In this document: positions 27,101 through 33,205 of the stretch, piece by piece | Layout: each line of letters starts with the position of its first letter | How positions within the stretch are numbered: the first letter of the stretch is position 1 | Assembly (NCBI GenBank): GCA_017503015.1 | Contig: JAFVTX010000046.1 | Coordinates: 1 to 64,000 of the forward strand | Origin: Fibrobacter sp. | GTDB taxonomy: Bacteria > Fibrobacterota > Fibrobacteria > Fibrobacterales > Fibrobacteraceae | Direction: 5' to 3' | DNA: 64,000 bases | The notes under the pieces: generated by a model | Database searches by the model: none | The model's input: the letters and a program-made list of their open reading frames with translations, nothing else | Told to the model about the DNA's origin: nothing | Position numbers and translations under genes: made by a program

Positions 27101-27455
27101 CGACGCTAGCTCCAGTTCTAGCTCTGCCGACAAGCCGAAATCTAGCGCAAGTGAGGACGATAGCTCCAGTAGTTCCGATGCTAAGTCTAGTTCTAGCGCC
27201 AAGCCCGACGGACTCTACCCGACGGTGGGCAGTGTGAACATGGTTTTTGCCCACAACGAGCTGACGGTCACCGTGCCTAAGGCGTCGGAAGTCAAGGTCC
27301 AGGTGTTCGACATGCAGGGTAACTTGCAGGAACGCTATCAGGGTTACTCTGCCGGAGACCACGTGGTATCGCTCAGGCACCTGAACAAGGGCGTGTACAT
27401 TGTCCGGGTGGCAAGCGGGAGTGCCGTCAAGAACATGCGTGTAATGGTGCGTTAG
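21183..27455 (+). CDS. Giant secreted protein with about 19 InlB-type repeats and two CBM11-like modules
   Basis: About 2,090 residues. A signal peptide (LALGSLALGLFSVVNA) precedes a CBM11-like domain (about 25-200). Six repeats of 60-100 residues follow, of the Listeria-Bacteroides/InlB B type (YTVTF.DDGT..., then YTFAGW, then VTG..TY.A.Y). A second CBM11-like domain lies near 690-860 (VIDDFEDGDVAS, then KFRIESPYG). Eleven more repeats, a Ser-rich linker, two more repeats, a longer Ser linker and a C-terminal sorting-type domain (VFAHNELTV, VQVFDMQGN, LNKGVYIVRV) complete it. It is probably a cell-surface adhesin binding plant polysaccharide. The ATG at 21183 has a GAGGTG ribosome site; the same leader precedes the cellulase gene, so it was preferred to ATG 21171. 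Confidence 0.8.
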   Translation: MSQFRLSKLLALGSLALGLFSVVNASGGQEYLIADFDGNGIATGVAVYAYGEGTVAYEGSYLESRIVVEGAGMSDTKGAVMQNATNVCDDCGDGAEIQVSVGGLEGCKYISYDYKGISHYLALQMAGDEEGKLTNWAQHRYYEKQSKDWRHVLIDVSKMKQPFWGGTYVDLEMPLVRMLKFKADYDGSLYIDNVECVDPPTHIISFYKGEDLLYSGEFLEGEYPEYPYKWEFETNEYEYEILGWEPRLAVVTADADYVAVLDSSLRTYSIDFEDPYGYGGQSQSLPYGAMPEYTGSTPVRGATEGYTYTFKGWGKKNCEETLVTECWYYDYENGECLKWSESYDYVCTYELTGIQPVTGHTTYYPVFDSTLRQYTVTFADYDGTILSENDYDYGTNSSSITIPDNPSRAGGYVFDGWKPYVERVTGNMTYIASYTAPSGKYTVTFMNGSEVLQTGEYESGDVPEFKGDKPTRESTVSNVYTFAFWGDVDYNDEWTYDADYIDDKYNDGIDEVYKNTIYKPVWAETCKKYMVVYKDDDGTELDSAETCYGNSRPYLDVATKATMSDDYELAGWILEGDPVPEFDWKFEDWKPIIERTVFVAVYKYKVKFVNDDLSDLYYDYFMPGAVPGLPSYVTPYKEPSVDYSYEFVGWDKDFAPATEPTTYMAMYVPVPVPSSPVLEIAEGEGFVIDDFEDGDVASNLGTSWHVYSDNGVCLYDYKGYCERYGESTISQQVVEDVEHGNVLHVGYVIDDWAGIGLPLAATGALDLSQCSAIQYDYRGGAHKFRIESPYGVDDQHFHRWVEASDEWTTATLYWSEFENYYMDLSIDVVRSRATQFIWDLHHDGETIEIDNVKCLNRPSYVVRFYDEDGTTLLDSAEFVEGETPIYRGSKDIDNIAWEMSNERMLYSANWTPELAPVSANVDYTLVYASSTRKYLVYFSAGKDSYQHEYEYGETPEYNGPTPSRDPEDDCREWAFTDWSYWSCDEYGMCGQSYGITSVTGDREYSANFECVDKVTYTITFLDDEGNVLPKSGEYEAGSWLGSYWPEKAPTDEYEYEFIGWKPELEMVFGPATYTAMFESRVRSYPVRFVDNDGSTIYVDGEYEIYYEYGTPFSNIEKPEDPSRDPDGEVEYTFAGWSPSIDDGVVTGALTFVATYTSTAGTYTVTFIDGNDRILYSAEYAENEVPVYEGETPTKWPTEQFTYTWDEADGWDKPLAAVTGPVVYTAKFTAQPRSYEVVFINDDGTELYRNTYEYGSTITDAPTETQVTAGKTGEFRYDPDWCGTYEDCEEYDDEYECVKKTYERAWCGGLDAVTRDRVYMANIKYKVNLNNYDDVTVLSEWFAYGTDIADEFYWDIKDNYARFVKAPTVQWDYRWNEQWNVEMVPVTGSVTYKAKLDSSLRKYAVKFVDEDGTVLKEAVEYEYGTLASAIELPDETPTKEPTVAETFAFAGWDVSDVTGSITYVASFTPSPRMYTVSFVDEDDSPIASAEYAYGTAASAIVLPDAPLKANRRFVGWNPEVSDVDGTAEYVAQYVDDNKFVITWRNDDGTLLYEGTYSSGETPVYGGETPVKESTDEYSYEFAGWTLSAESEAGDREYVATYTGTKRKYLVRFVNYNETLLFENVYEYGTPVADIEVPENPTKPSTETNVYTFVGWSPELSDVTGEVTYTARFAGRPITSSSSSAVVSSSSAEESSSSEASSSSEEESSSSEETAESSSSETVVSSSSEEPEISSSSAEESSSSVQMFTVTYECHLAPLINCWLRNIPYQITVAEGTPISSVIPAENPKISFDETEQYTYEFVEWSFTGETVNENIQLIAEFIRVVRQYTITFVDWDGSEIASDDYEYGTSATDITPSAPTRESDEQYSYTFAGWSPSVAIVTGEATYTATYTPTPLPSSSSGEEESSSSETPVVSSSSEEPIESSSSETPVVSSSSETPVASSSSEKPASSSSTEIAANSSSSTSAPLSSSRDDDASSSSSSADKPKSSASEDDSSSSSDAKSSSSAKPDGLYPTVGSVNMVFAHNELTVTVPKASEVKVQVFDMQGNLQERYQGYSAGDHVVSLRHLNKGVYIVRVASGSAVKNMRVMVR

Positions 27456-27506
27456 CAGTAGACTGTCATCCTGGAAGCCCCAAGGGGGCTGATAGGATCC
27501 ACAAAA

Positions 27507-27530
27507 AAATCCCGGTTCATCCGGGATTTT
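27507..27530. terminator. Terminator of the giant repeat protein gene
   Basis: AAAATCCCGG and CCGGGATTTT form a 10-bp stem with a TTCAT loop, flanked by A-run and T-run. It follows the stop by about 50 bases and can work in both directions. Confidence 0.85.
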
Positions 27531-27747
27531 TCATTTCTCTCGTCATTCTGACCCTGGAGCACGAAGTGCGATAGGGGAAGAATCCAGTCCTAAATCTTGT
27601 AACCTGCTTCGGATGGTATGGCGTTGGGGCCTGGATCCTTCGGCCCCTTACAGGGCACTCAGGATGACGCAGAGTGCGCGCCACTCAGGATGACAAAAAA
27701 AACGTCTTTTTTTTTGTATAAACTTGTCTGCTATGCCAAAGCGGAAG

Positions 27748-27818
27748 TAATGAGAAAAGAAATAAATCAGTGAATGTGGCTGGAGCCCTTGATTTTATTG
27801 GGTTTTCTTTTCTCATTT
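27748..27818. repeat. 14-bp perfect inverted repeat
   Basis: AATGAGAAAAGAAA (27748-27761) is matched by TTTCTTTTCTCATT (27805-27818) with 43 bases between. It lies just outside the proposed left end of the prophage. It could be an extended hairpin in an RNA or the ends of a tiny insertion. Nothing else is recognised. Confidence 0.6.
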
Positions 27819-27852
27819 AACCCGAAAAATGTGTGTTTTTTGATTTTGCTGC

Positions 27853-28032
27853 TTTTTCGCAATTTTCGCGGTTTCTTCATTTTGCGGAAAAAGATGTTTC
27901 ACTTTTCGTGAGACATTTTTTTTATGAATTGGCGTTTTTAGTCCGTTAAAGGCATTTTGAATTTTTCTTGAAAATTGCGGTGCGGACATTTGGTGCGGAC
28001 ATGTTTTTGAGTTTTTCGCAATTCGTGAGACA
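27853..28032 (+). repeat. Left-end transposase-binding-type repeats
   Basis: Three related sites of about 20-23 bases: 27853-27875 (TTTTTCGCAATTTTCGCGG), 27897-27915 (TTTCACTTTTCGTGAGACA) and 28012-28032 (TTTTTCGCAATT then CGTGAGACA). The last matches the right-end site 61152-61172 in inverted orientation at 18 of 21 positions. This is the layout expected of MuA end-binding sites. Confidence 0.65.
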
Positions 28033-28061
28033 AAAAAAGAGGCAGGATTTTGCATCCTGCC
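28032..28061 (-). terminator. Terminator of the early operon
   Basis: On the minus strand GGCAGGAT and ATCCTGCC form an 8-bp stem with a 5-base loop, followed by TCTTTTTTT. It lies 25 bases past the stop of the last early gene and next to an end repeat. Confidence 0.85.
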
Positions 28062-28086
28062 GTTAAATTTTTCGCGGTGTAGAAAA

Positions 28087-28878
28087 TCAGCCTTCGGTTT
28101 TTTCACCTTTTTTCTTCTGGAGTATGGCGGCGAACTCTTCGATGGTGGGCACCTGGAGTGTTCCCTTGCCGTAGGGGTTCGGGGAGCGCATCTGCGGGCA
28201 TCCTGTGCCGAGTTTCTTGCTAGTGGCGTATTTCTTGACCATTTCGCGGACTTCGAAGGCGTTGAATGGGTATTCCAGGCGGTCGAAGCCGTAGAACTGG
28301 AGCACGGTGCCGATGAACGGATCGTGGAATACGAGCTTTTCTTTCTGCTTGGCAAGCGAAGCCGTTTTCTTGAGCAGCATGGGAAGCAAGAGCTCCAGCT
28401 GGCTGTCGGTTTCAGCCTGTTCGGGGGTCTTTTGTGAGCCCTGGAAGTCCTTCCAGTTCCTGAGCGCGGCATGCCAGTCGGAGAGCGGGAGCCCGGATTT
28501 CATCTTCCAGCCGGTCATGGCGTAGTAGTTGTAGAAGCGGCGGGCGCAGTCGGCGGACTTGCCGAGCTTCGCGGCGTACTCTACGGCTTCGTCTTCGCTT
28601 GCAGGGCGGTTTCCAACGTTTGTGCGGGTGTTCTTCCCGGAGCGCTTGACGGACACGACGCAGTAATCATCCTTGATGCCTACGGCGTCCTCTGCGTGCA
28701 TGATAAATGTGATGCGCACGGTAAGGCTACGGCCTGTTTCATTACCGCCTTCGGTTTCGAAGAGCACCAGACGGTCGCCAACGCAGTAGAGCCTGTCAAC
28801 CTTGTGGATGACGAAGGTCAAGTCGCCGTTCATGAGCGATTCAAAGTTCCTTTTTCTGATTTTCAAGACGTATTCCAT
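28087..28878 (-). CDS. DUF3850/ASCH-like domain fused to a helical phage replication-type domain
   Basis: 263 residues. Residues 1-80 (YVLKIRKRNFESLMNGDLTF, then YCVGDRLVLFETEGG) match the DUF3850 branch of the ASCH/PUA-like superfamily, predicted RNA-binding or base-modifying proteins. The middle has ARRFYNYYAMTGWKMKSG and LPLSDWHAALRNWKDF, a pattern common in phage replication organiser proteins. The last part is Lys-rich. ATG 28878 was preferred; the 23 extra codons from 28947 lie inside the preceding gene. It is the last gene of the early operon and follows another ASCH-type gene. Confidence 0.6.
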   Translation of the reverse strand: MEYVLKIRKRNFESLMNGDLTFVIHKVDRLYCVGDRLVLFETEGGNETGRSLTVRITFIMHAEDAVGIKDDYCVVSVKRSGKNTRTNVGNRPASEDEAVEYAAKLGKSADCARRFYNYYAMTGWKMKSGLPLSDWHAALRNWKDFQGSQKTPEQAETDSQLELLLPMLLKKTASLAKQKEKLVFHDPFIGTVLQFYGFDRLEYPFNAFEVREMVKKYATSKKLGTGCPQMRSPNPYGKGTLQVPTIEEFAAILQKKKGEKTEG

Positions 28879-28883
28879 AGCGT

Positions 28884-29261
28884 TTACCTCACGAATTGCC
28901 AGCTTTGCGGGGCCCTTTTGATGTGCAGATCTTCGGGATAGAGCCAATCGGGACCGTATTCATCGACGCCGCAAATCTCCCAACCGTAGAGCTTACCCCT
29001 GCCTTTTGCCTTGTATTTCTCGATTTCATCGAGAGAAACGCACGAATTTTCGACAATCTTGGGCGTTATTTTGGTGATTTCGTGGCAAAAATTCACGTAT
29101 ATGACGCCTGTGATACTTTTAAGGTCGGTGTCGTAGAGGTAAACCTTCAAACCGTCACCGTCCAATGCTTTCGGGGCGGTCTTGCGAAGTTCCAGCGTCT
29201 TTTCGCCACTGTAAATCAGTTCTGCCCACTTGTGGTGGATGCTCATCAGGACTTCTTTCAT
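28884..29261 (-). CDS. ASCH domain protein
   Basis: 125 residues with the ASCH opening SIHHKWAELIYSGEKTLELRKTAP and a following beta-barrel (LKVYLYDTDLKSITGVIYV). ASCH proteins bind RNA or hydrolyse modified nucleosides; the phage role is unknown. RBS GGAG is 8 bases upstream. It lies 11 bases from the amidase gene and 5 bases before the fused DUF3850 gene, so two proteins of the same superfamily are made from one transcript. Confidence 0.75.
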   Translation of the reverse strand: MKEVLMSIHHKWAELIYSGEKTLELRKTAPKALDGDGLKVYLYDTDLKSITGVIYVNFCHEITKITPKIVENSCVSLDEIEKYKAKGRGKLYGWEICGVDEYGPDWLYPEDLHIKRAPQSWQFVR

Positions 29262-29272
29262 CTTTTACTCCT

Positions 29273-29806
29273 TTACAGCAGGGCGTTCACCTTGGCGGCG
29301 ATTTCGAACATGCGTTCTTCCAGATACTGCCCCGGGCAAGCCTTGTTCTTGAACCACTTGTGCAGCGTCATGTTCTGGATGAGTTTGCCGTCGCCGTCTT
29401 CGTGGCCTACCAGGGCCTTTTCGTTGTGCCAGCGGAGCTTGGTGATGCCGTTACGTTTGCAGATGTCGGCGACCAGGTAGATGAGGCTGGAAAATGCAGC
29501 GTCGGTTACACGGTAGGGTGCTTTTTCGTCGCTCGATACCTCGATGGTGACTGCACGGTGGTCATTGACGGCGTTGCTGCTGCACCAGCTGCGGTCGGAT
29601 TCCTCGACATAGAGCGCGATGTGGCCCTGATCATCGATGCCGTAGTTGGCAGACGCCTTGCGGGCCTTGGCTGCGAACAGCTTGCCGAGTGCCCGCACAC
29701 TGATGTGGTCTGCGGTGCAGTGGATGGTGATGGTGTCAATCTTGTGGTTCCGGGGCGTAGTCCTGTTCGGGCTTATCTCGGTGTGGGATACTAGCGGACT
29801 GTTCAT
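29273..29806 (-). CDS. N-acetylmuramoyl-L-alanine amidase (endolysin)
   Basis: 177 residues of the Amidase_2/T7-lysozyme type. The zinc ligands are His29 in TITIHCTAD, and His and Cys in LHKWFKNKACPG. NYGIDDQGHIALYVEE is also typical. It cuts the amide between the sugar and stem peptide of the cell wall. No signal peptide, so a holin is needed; the small membrane protein just upstream (29815-29931) is a candidate. Placing lysis genes in the early operon is unlike Mu, where lysis is a late function. Confidence 0.88.
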   Translation of the reverse strand: MNSPLVSHTEISPNRTTPRNHKIDTITIHCTADHISVRALGKLFAAKARKASANYGIDDQGHIALYVEESDRSWCSSNAVNDHRAVTIEVSSDEKAPYRVTDAAFSSLIYLVADICKRNGITKLRWHNEKALVGHEDGDGKLIQNMTLHKWFKNKACPGQYLEERMFEIAAKVNALL

Positions 29807-29814
29807 TTTGACTC

Positions 29815-29931
29815 CTATAGTGATGAGGCTACCATGTAGAGTACGGTTATTGCGAGTGCGACAAAGGCGACGCAGTAGGCCGCCTTTGCCGTGGTCTGTA
29901 CGACCTTGAGTATGCCTTTTCGGGTAATCAT
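29815..29931 (-). CDS. Small single-span membrane protein (holin candidate)
   Basis: 38 residues: a basic N-terminus (MITRKGILKVVQTTAK) and one membrane segment (AAYCVAFVALAITVLYMVA). It starts by ATGA overlap with the preceding gene and sits 8 bases before the amidase. A holin or pinholin role is inferred from size and context only. Confidence 0.55.
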   Translation of the reverse strand: MITRKGILKVVQTTAKAAYCVAFVALAITVLYMVASSL

Positions 29932-30443
29932 CTGAATGCGTTTGCGGTGATTGCCCTGCCGTTGAAGCGTTTGAGCGTGAAGCCCTTGCTGTCGAGCCAC
30001 TGCATCTTCACGAGGGTCTTGTTGTGGTTGTAGATGTCGCCCTGGTCTTCGTCGAGCGTGTTGTAGTGGGAACCGGCAAAGAACTTGACCGCGTAATAGA
30101 CGGCGTTACGCTTGACGGTGCCCATACCTGCGTGTTCCAGCATTTCGCGCAGGAGCAGGTCGGCATATTTCTTGCTCAAAAATCCGTGGTAGTTGACATC
30201 GTGGATGAGCCAAGCGAGTGCAAGAAGGATGTCGCCGATTTTAGGAATGAACGGGTTCACGACGGAAGGCCCGCTCCTGAAGTCGGTCATGTAGCCCGCC
30301 ATGATTTCATACACCAGAGTTCCCGGAATGCAGTCGCACTGGATTTCGATGCGGAGCTTGTTCACGATTTCGTAGAGTTCCTGATGCTTCAGGCTCCTTT
30401 TCCAGGTGGGGACTTGCGGCCTATACGCGATGTTCACGGTCAA
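29928..30443 (-). CDS. DUF1353 family phage protein
   Basis: 171 residues. The DUF1353 core is clear: MTDFRSGPSVVNPFIPK, then LALAWLIHDVNYHGFLSKKYADLLLREML, with conserved Asp, His and Asp residues typical of a small metal- or hydrolase-like fold. The family is frequent in phages next to lysis genes, and its function is not established. It overlaps the next small membrane gene and the zinc-ribbon gene upstream. Confidence 0.75.
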   Translation of the reverse strand: MTVNIAYRPQVPTWKRSLKHQELYEIVNKLRIEIQCDCIPGTLVYEIMAGYMTDFRSGPSVVNPFIPKIGDILLALAWLIHDVNYHGFLSKKYADLLLREMLEHAGMGTVKRNAVYYAVKFFAGSHYNTLDEDQGDIYNHNKTLVKMQWLDSKGFTLKRFNGRAITANAFR

Positions 30444-30567
30444 CTCCTGCGGGGTGGTTGGTATCGCAGGCCTTGCAGACCCACTTGTGGTCTTCGAGCT
30501 TGCAGTATTTCTTGTGACCGCACCAGCTGCAGGTCACGTATTCGTTGTATATTCGGGTGTCTTTCAT
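30421..30567 (-). CDS. Small zinc-ribbon protein
   Basis: 48 residues with CSWC and CKAC pairs 17 residues apart, a classic four-Cys zinc ribbon. The start at 30567 has an AGAGG ribosome site; an upstream in-frame ATG at 30615 lies in a hairpin region and was not used. It overlaps the next gene by 23 bases. Probably a small nucleic-acid- or protein-binding adaptor. Confidence 0.65.
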   Translation of the reverse strand: MKDTRIYNEYVTCSWCGHKKYCKLEDHKWVCKACDTNHPAGVDREHRV

Positions 30568-30758
30568 TTGGCCTCTGTTGTAAAAGGGTTGCCTGCGGAT
30601 GCTTCGCGGCTGCACCCGCAGGCGTCGTTTGCTGCTTATTGGTCAGCTTTGCCGAGTTTAGGGACAGTGCAGGGGCTCGAACCCCGCCGCCGAAGGCTTC
30701 ACAACTCCTCCGACGTGGCCAACCGCAACCGCCCGGGGACTACCGCCACGACAATGGC
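30568..30758 (-). other. Structured non-coding leader with a tRNA T-arm-like segment
   Basis: No convincing gene. On the minus strand, 30671-30687 reads CGGGGTTCGAGCCCCTG, which folds as a perfect 5-bp tRNA-type T-arm with loop TTCGAGC. No matching acceptor 5' half could be found. Nearer the zinc-ribbon gene, GCCTGCGG and CCGCAGGC form an 8-bp hairpin, followed by a GGCAACCCTTTTA word that also precedes muB. It could be a degraded tRNA or a regulatory leader. Confidence 0.45.
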
Positions 30759-30902
30759 TTAAAACGTGACGGTAATCGAGAGTACCGCAGCGGACACCCA
30801 GTAGATGACCTTGCGGATATCTCCATCGACGACACCGTAGGCGACTGCCGCGGCAAGGTCGAGGAGAATAAGGATGAACGGGAAGATTTGAGCCTTCGTC
30901 AC
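30759..30902 (-). CDS. Small two-span membrane protein
   Basis: 47 residues from a GTG start that overlaps the preceding stop (TAGTG). Two hydrophobic segments (IFPFILILLDLAAAVAYGVV and VIYWVSAAVLSITVTF) flank a short DGDIRK loop. The size and topology would suit a holin or a membrane accessory protein. No family is recognised. Confidence 0.55.
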   Translation of the reverse strand: MTKAQIFPFILILLDLAAAVAYGVVDGDIRKVIYWVSAAVLSITVTF

Positions 30903-31087
30903 TAGCCCTTCTCCCACTTTTCGGCAAGGTCTTCCATCGCCTTGTGCGGGGTGGAGCCCACGCCACGGAGAAGCGGCTTGCCGTGGTTCTGCCTGAGCAC
31001 GACCGCGTAGCCGAACTGGAAGTCGGCTTCGAGTTCGAGCTGGTCGCGGAAAAGGTCGAGTGTCCTGTAGGTTTCGCTATTCGGCAT
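30902..31087 (-). CDS. Small hypothetical phage protein
   Basis: 61 residues with mixed alpha/beta character (FQFGYAVVLRQNHGKPLLRGVGSTPHKAMEDLAEKW). The pattern, a strand pair then a helix, resembles small phage DUF proteins with a double-stranded-RNA-binding-like fold, but no family is certain. Overlaps the DUF3164 gene end by 11 bases. Confidence 0.55.
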   Translation of the reverse strand: MPNSETYRTLDLFRDQLELEADFQFGYAVVLRQNHGKPLLRGVGSTPHKAMEDLAEKWEKG

Positions 31088-31730
31088 CTTTCTTTTCCTT
31101 CTTGGCTGTTGCCACGATATCGTTGAAGTTGAGCACGACGGTTTCCCACACTTCGCCGGAGTCCTTCTTCACCTTGCGCTTGAAGTTGATGGACTGCTTG
31201 GAGGACTTGACGATGATCGACTCTTTCAGCATGCGCATGGCCTTCTTCCATTCGGAATCCTCGATTTCGAGGTGCAAAAGCTTCATGAGCATGGCGGTGT
31301 TCACGCGGCCCTGCTTATCGACATTGAACGCCTGCGTGATGACCTTTCCCAGGTTCTCGTCGATACCGTCAAGACGGTCGTTGAGCCACTTGTCCACGAT
31401 GGTCTTCACCATCTGGAGCCTTTCGTCGAAGCCGATGTGGTCGTCTATGCGGCGCTCGATGACAAGCGACTTGTCAAAATTCTGGAGAAGGATGTTGCCC
31501 TTCCAGTTCTCGCGGACACGGTTTTCCTTTGCGATTTCGTCGAGATACTTGTCGATACTCCCGACGATTTCGACCTTGGTTTCCGCAATCTTTTCGGCAA
31601 GCTTCACGACCTTCTTGAAGGTCGCTTCCACCAGCTTGTCGCGCTTCTTGTCGATAGCGGGAATGTACTGTTCGGGCACGGGGCGGCCACGGTCGTCGAG
31701 CCAGTTCCCGTCTTTGTCTTTCTTTGCCAT
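31077..31730 (-). CDS. DUF3164 family Mu-like phage protein
   Basis: 217 residues. The opening DKDGNWLDDRGRPVPEQYIP and the long helical middle (DKLVEATFKKVVKLAEKIAE) are typical of DUF3164 proteins, which occur in the early region of Mu-like phages near MuB and GemA. The C-terminus (VVLNFNDIVATAKKEKK) is also conserved in type. The function is unknown. Four bases separate it from gemA. Confidence 0.75.
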   Translation of the reverse strand: MAKKDKDGNWLDDRGRPVPEQYIPAIDKKRDKLVEATFKKVVKLAEKIAETKVEIVGSIDKYLDEIAKENRVRENWKGNILLQNFDKSLVIERRIDDHIGFDERLQMVKTIVDKWLNDRLDGIDENLGKVITQAFNVDKQGRVNTAMLMKLLHLEIEDSEWKKAMRMLKESIIVKSSKQSINFKRKVKKDSGEVWETVVLNFNDIVATAKKEKKDAE

Positions 31731-31734
31731 AGGG

Positions 31735-32202
31735 TTACCTCTGGTTAGTGTTCTTGTTTCGGTTAAATTCTTCGGGGCTCTGCGCCCCCATGGCGTGTAT
31801 CGCCTTGATGAGTACCTTCGCGTCGTCCTTGCAGATCCAGGTGACCACTTCCACGCCGGTCAGCCGCTTGCAGAAGGCGTTCAGGGCCTTGCGGCGGTCT
31901 TCGGAAGTCTCTGCGCGGCTGACCTGCGCCCACATCGCCTCGATTGCCCGGAGCTGTGCGGGGCTTGCCTTGTGCTTTGCCCTGCCGGAGAACTCGTTGA
32001 ACTTCTGGACCTTTCCGTGGACCTGTTCGCGGAGGCTCTTGATGAGCGAGCCGCGCTGCTGTGTCGAGAGCTGCTTGGAGCTTTCGACCTGGTAGCGGTC
32101 GCGCAGCATGTCGCGGTAGGCTTCGTCGGTCATCCCGAGCAGGCGCACAAGGCCGTGGATTTGCCTGTACTGTTCGGCTCTCTTGTCGGCGGGAGTAGTC
32201 AT
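31735..32202 (-). CDS. gemA: GemA-like protein (Mu gp16, DUF1018)
   Basis: 155 residues. The DUF1018 pattern is visible: QIHGLVRLLGMTDEAYRDML, then SSKQLSTQQRGSLIKSL and WICKDDAKVLIKAIHAMG. In Mu, Gem proteins modulate host gene expression and supercoiling. The gene starts on the muB stop (TAATG). Its place right after muB agrees with other Mu-like phages. Confidence 0.8.
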   Translation of the reverse strand: MTTPADKRAEQYRQIHGLVRLLGMTDEAYRDMLRDRYQVESSKQLSTQQRGSLIKSLREQVHGKVQKFNEFSGRAKHKASPAQLRAIEAMWAQVSRAETSEDRRKALNAFCKRLTGVEVVTWICKDDAKVLIKAIHAMGAQSPEEFNRNKNTNQR

Positions 32203-33098
32203 TAGCGTGCCACCACGAGCATCTGCGATGCGGATTCAAGGATTTCGTTGTCGAGCGTGTCGCGGTCGTTGTTGCGCATGAGTTCCTTGCTCCACATTAC
32301 AAGGTGTGAGAGTAGGCGGAAGTTGCGACGGCAGATCTGGGCGGCGCGTTCGATGCAGTTGCCTTCGTACTTGGGGAAACGGCTCTCGATGAACGCCTTT
32401 ACATCGGCGTTATCCAGGAGCTTTGCACGGCACGGTGCGCTGATGCGGCTGTTCAGCTGGGCGTAGTGGTTCTTGTCGCCCTGGACGTTCTTTTCGAGGC
32501 GCGGCATGCCGCAGAGAGCGATGCCGACGCCCGCCTTGTCGTGGACGCGGCGGATGAGTTCAAGCGCCTTGTAGGGCAGGTGCTCGGCTTCGTCGATGAC
32601 GATGAGACGGCCCGAGTCCTTGAGCTTGTCAACGACACGCACCAGCTTCTGGTGCAGGTTCCCGCGTTCGTCGAGACCGAGTTCCGCGCAGAGCTCGTCG
32701 AAGAGAGCCTTGGCGGTGTAGCCGTGGTCCGCCTCGATGAAGATGATGGAAGGGTGAGCCTTGGCGAATGCCTTGAGCGCGGTGGTCTTGCCGCAGCCCG
32801 CGTCGCCCGTGAGCATCCCGCAGATCTGGTGGCTGAGCACGAGAGAGCAGAACTTGTGGATGGTCTTGAAGCACTTGGTCTGCACGATTCCTTCGTTCTG
32901 CTTGATAGTCTCGCGCTGGGCTTCTACTTCGAGGAAGTCCTTCACCTTCTCGCAGATGGCGTCGATGTCGCCGGTATAGGTGCCCTTGATGAAGTAGCTG
33001 AGCGTGGCGGGGCTTATGCCCATGGCGTTCGCCACCTTGGTCTGCGAGGCCCCGGTGCGGGACATGTAGTCCTTGAGTTGCTTGATTGTTGCGTCCAT
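32202..33098 (-). CDS. muB: MuB-like transposition ATPase / target selector
   Basis: 298 residues. An N-terminal Xre-type helix-turn-helix (TKVANAMGISPATLSYFIKG) precedes an AAA+ ATPase with Walker A GDAGCGKTT and Walker B RLIVIDEAEH. The C-terminal helical domain is present. MuB polymerises on target DNA, delivers it to the MuA transpososome and gives target immunity. Full length and intact, unlike muA. Confidence 0.88.
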   Translation of the reverse strand: MDATIKQLKDYMSRTGASQTKVANAMGISPATLSYFIKGTYTGDIDAICEKVKDFLEVEAQRETIKQNEGIVQTKCFKTIHKFCSLVLSHQICGMLTGDAGCGKTTALKAFAKAHPSIIFIEADHGYTAKALFDELCAELGLDERGNLHQKLVRVVDKLKDSGRLIVIDEAEHLPYKALELIRRVHDKAGVGIALCGMPRLEKNVQGDKNHYAQLNSRISAPCRAKLLDNADVKAFIESRFPKYEGNCIERAAQICRRNFRLLSHLVMWSKELMRNNDRDTLDNEILESASQMLVVAR

Positions 33099-33205
33099 AT
33101 TCTATCCTTTATGGTTGCTGGGTTAAAAGGGTTGCCTCCGGGGGCGGTTTCAGGGAGATTTGTGTTGTGTTGCGGCAAAGTGTGCCTGCCCCCATTGGCG
33201 ATGTC
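33099..33205 (-). other. Non-coding leader of muB
   Basis: A 107-base gap in an otherwise tightly packed operon. It holds the word TAAAAGGGTTGCCT.CCGG (minus-strand reading CCGGAGGCAACCC) that is shared with the leader at about 30584, and a GGGGGC / GCCCCC inverted repeat. It may be an attenuator or RNA-binding site. Confidence 0.45.

Larger units (their letters stand above)
27456..27840. other. Intergenic region left of the prophage
   Basis: This 385-base stretch has no gene. It holds CATCCTGGAAGCC-type palindromic repeats, a terminator (27507-27530), several copies of CACTCAGGATGAC, and a 14-bp inverted repeat (27748-27818). The last bases before the prophage are GAAAAATGTGTGTTTTT; GAAAAATG also occurs at 20981 at a comparable distance before the shared palindrome motif, so this is probably the split upstream region of the cellulase gene. 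Confidence 0.5.

Noticed and set aside
30661-30760. A complete tRNA on the minus strand
   Set aside because: Only the T-arm fits. No 5' acceptor strand complementary to CACTGTC and no convincing anticodon arm were found, so it is described as T-arm-like only.
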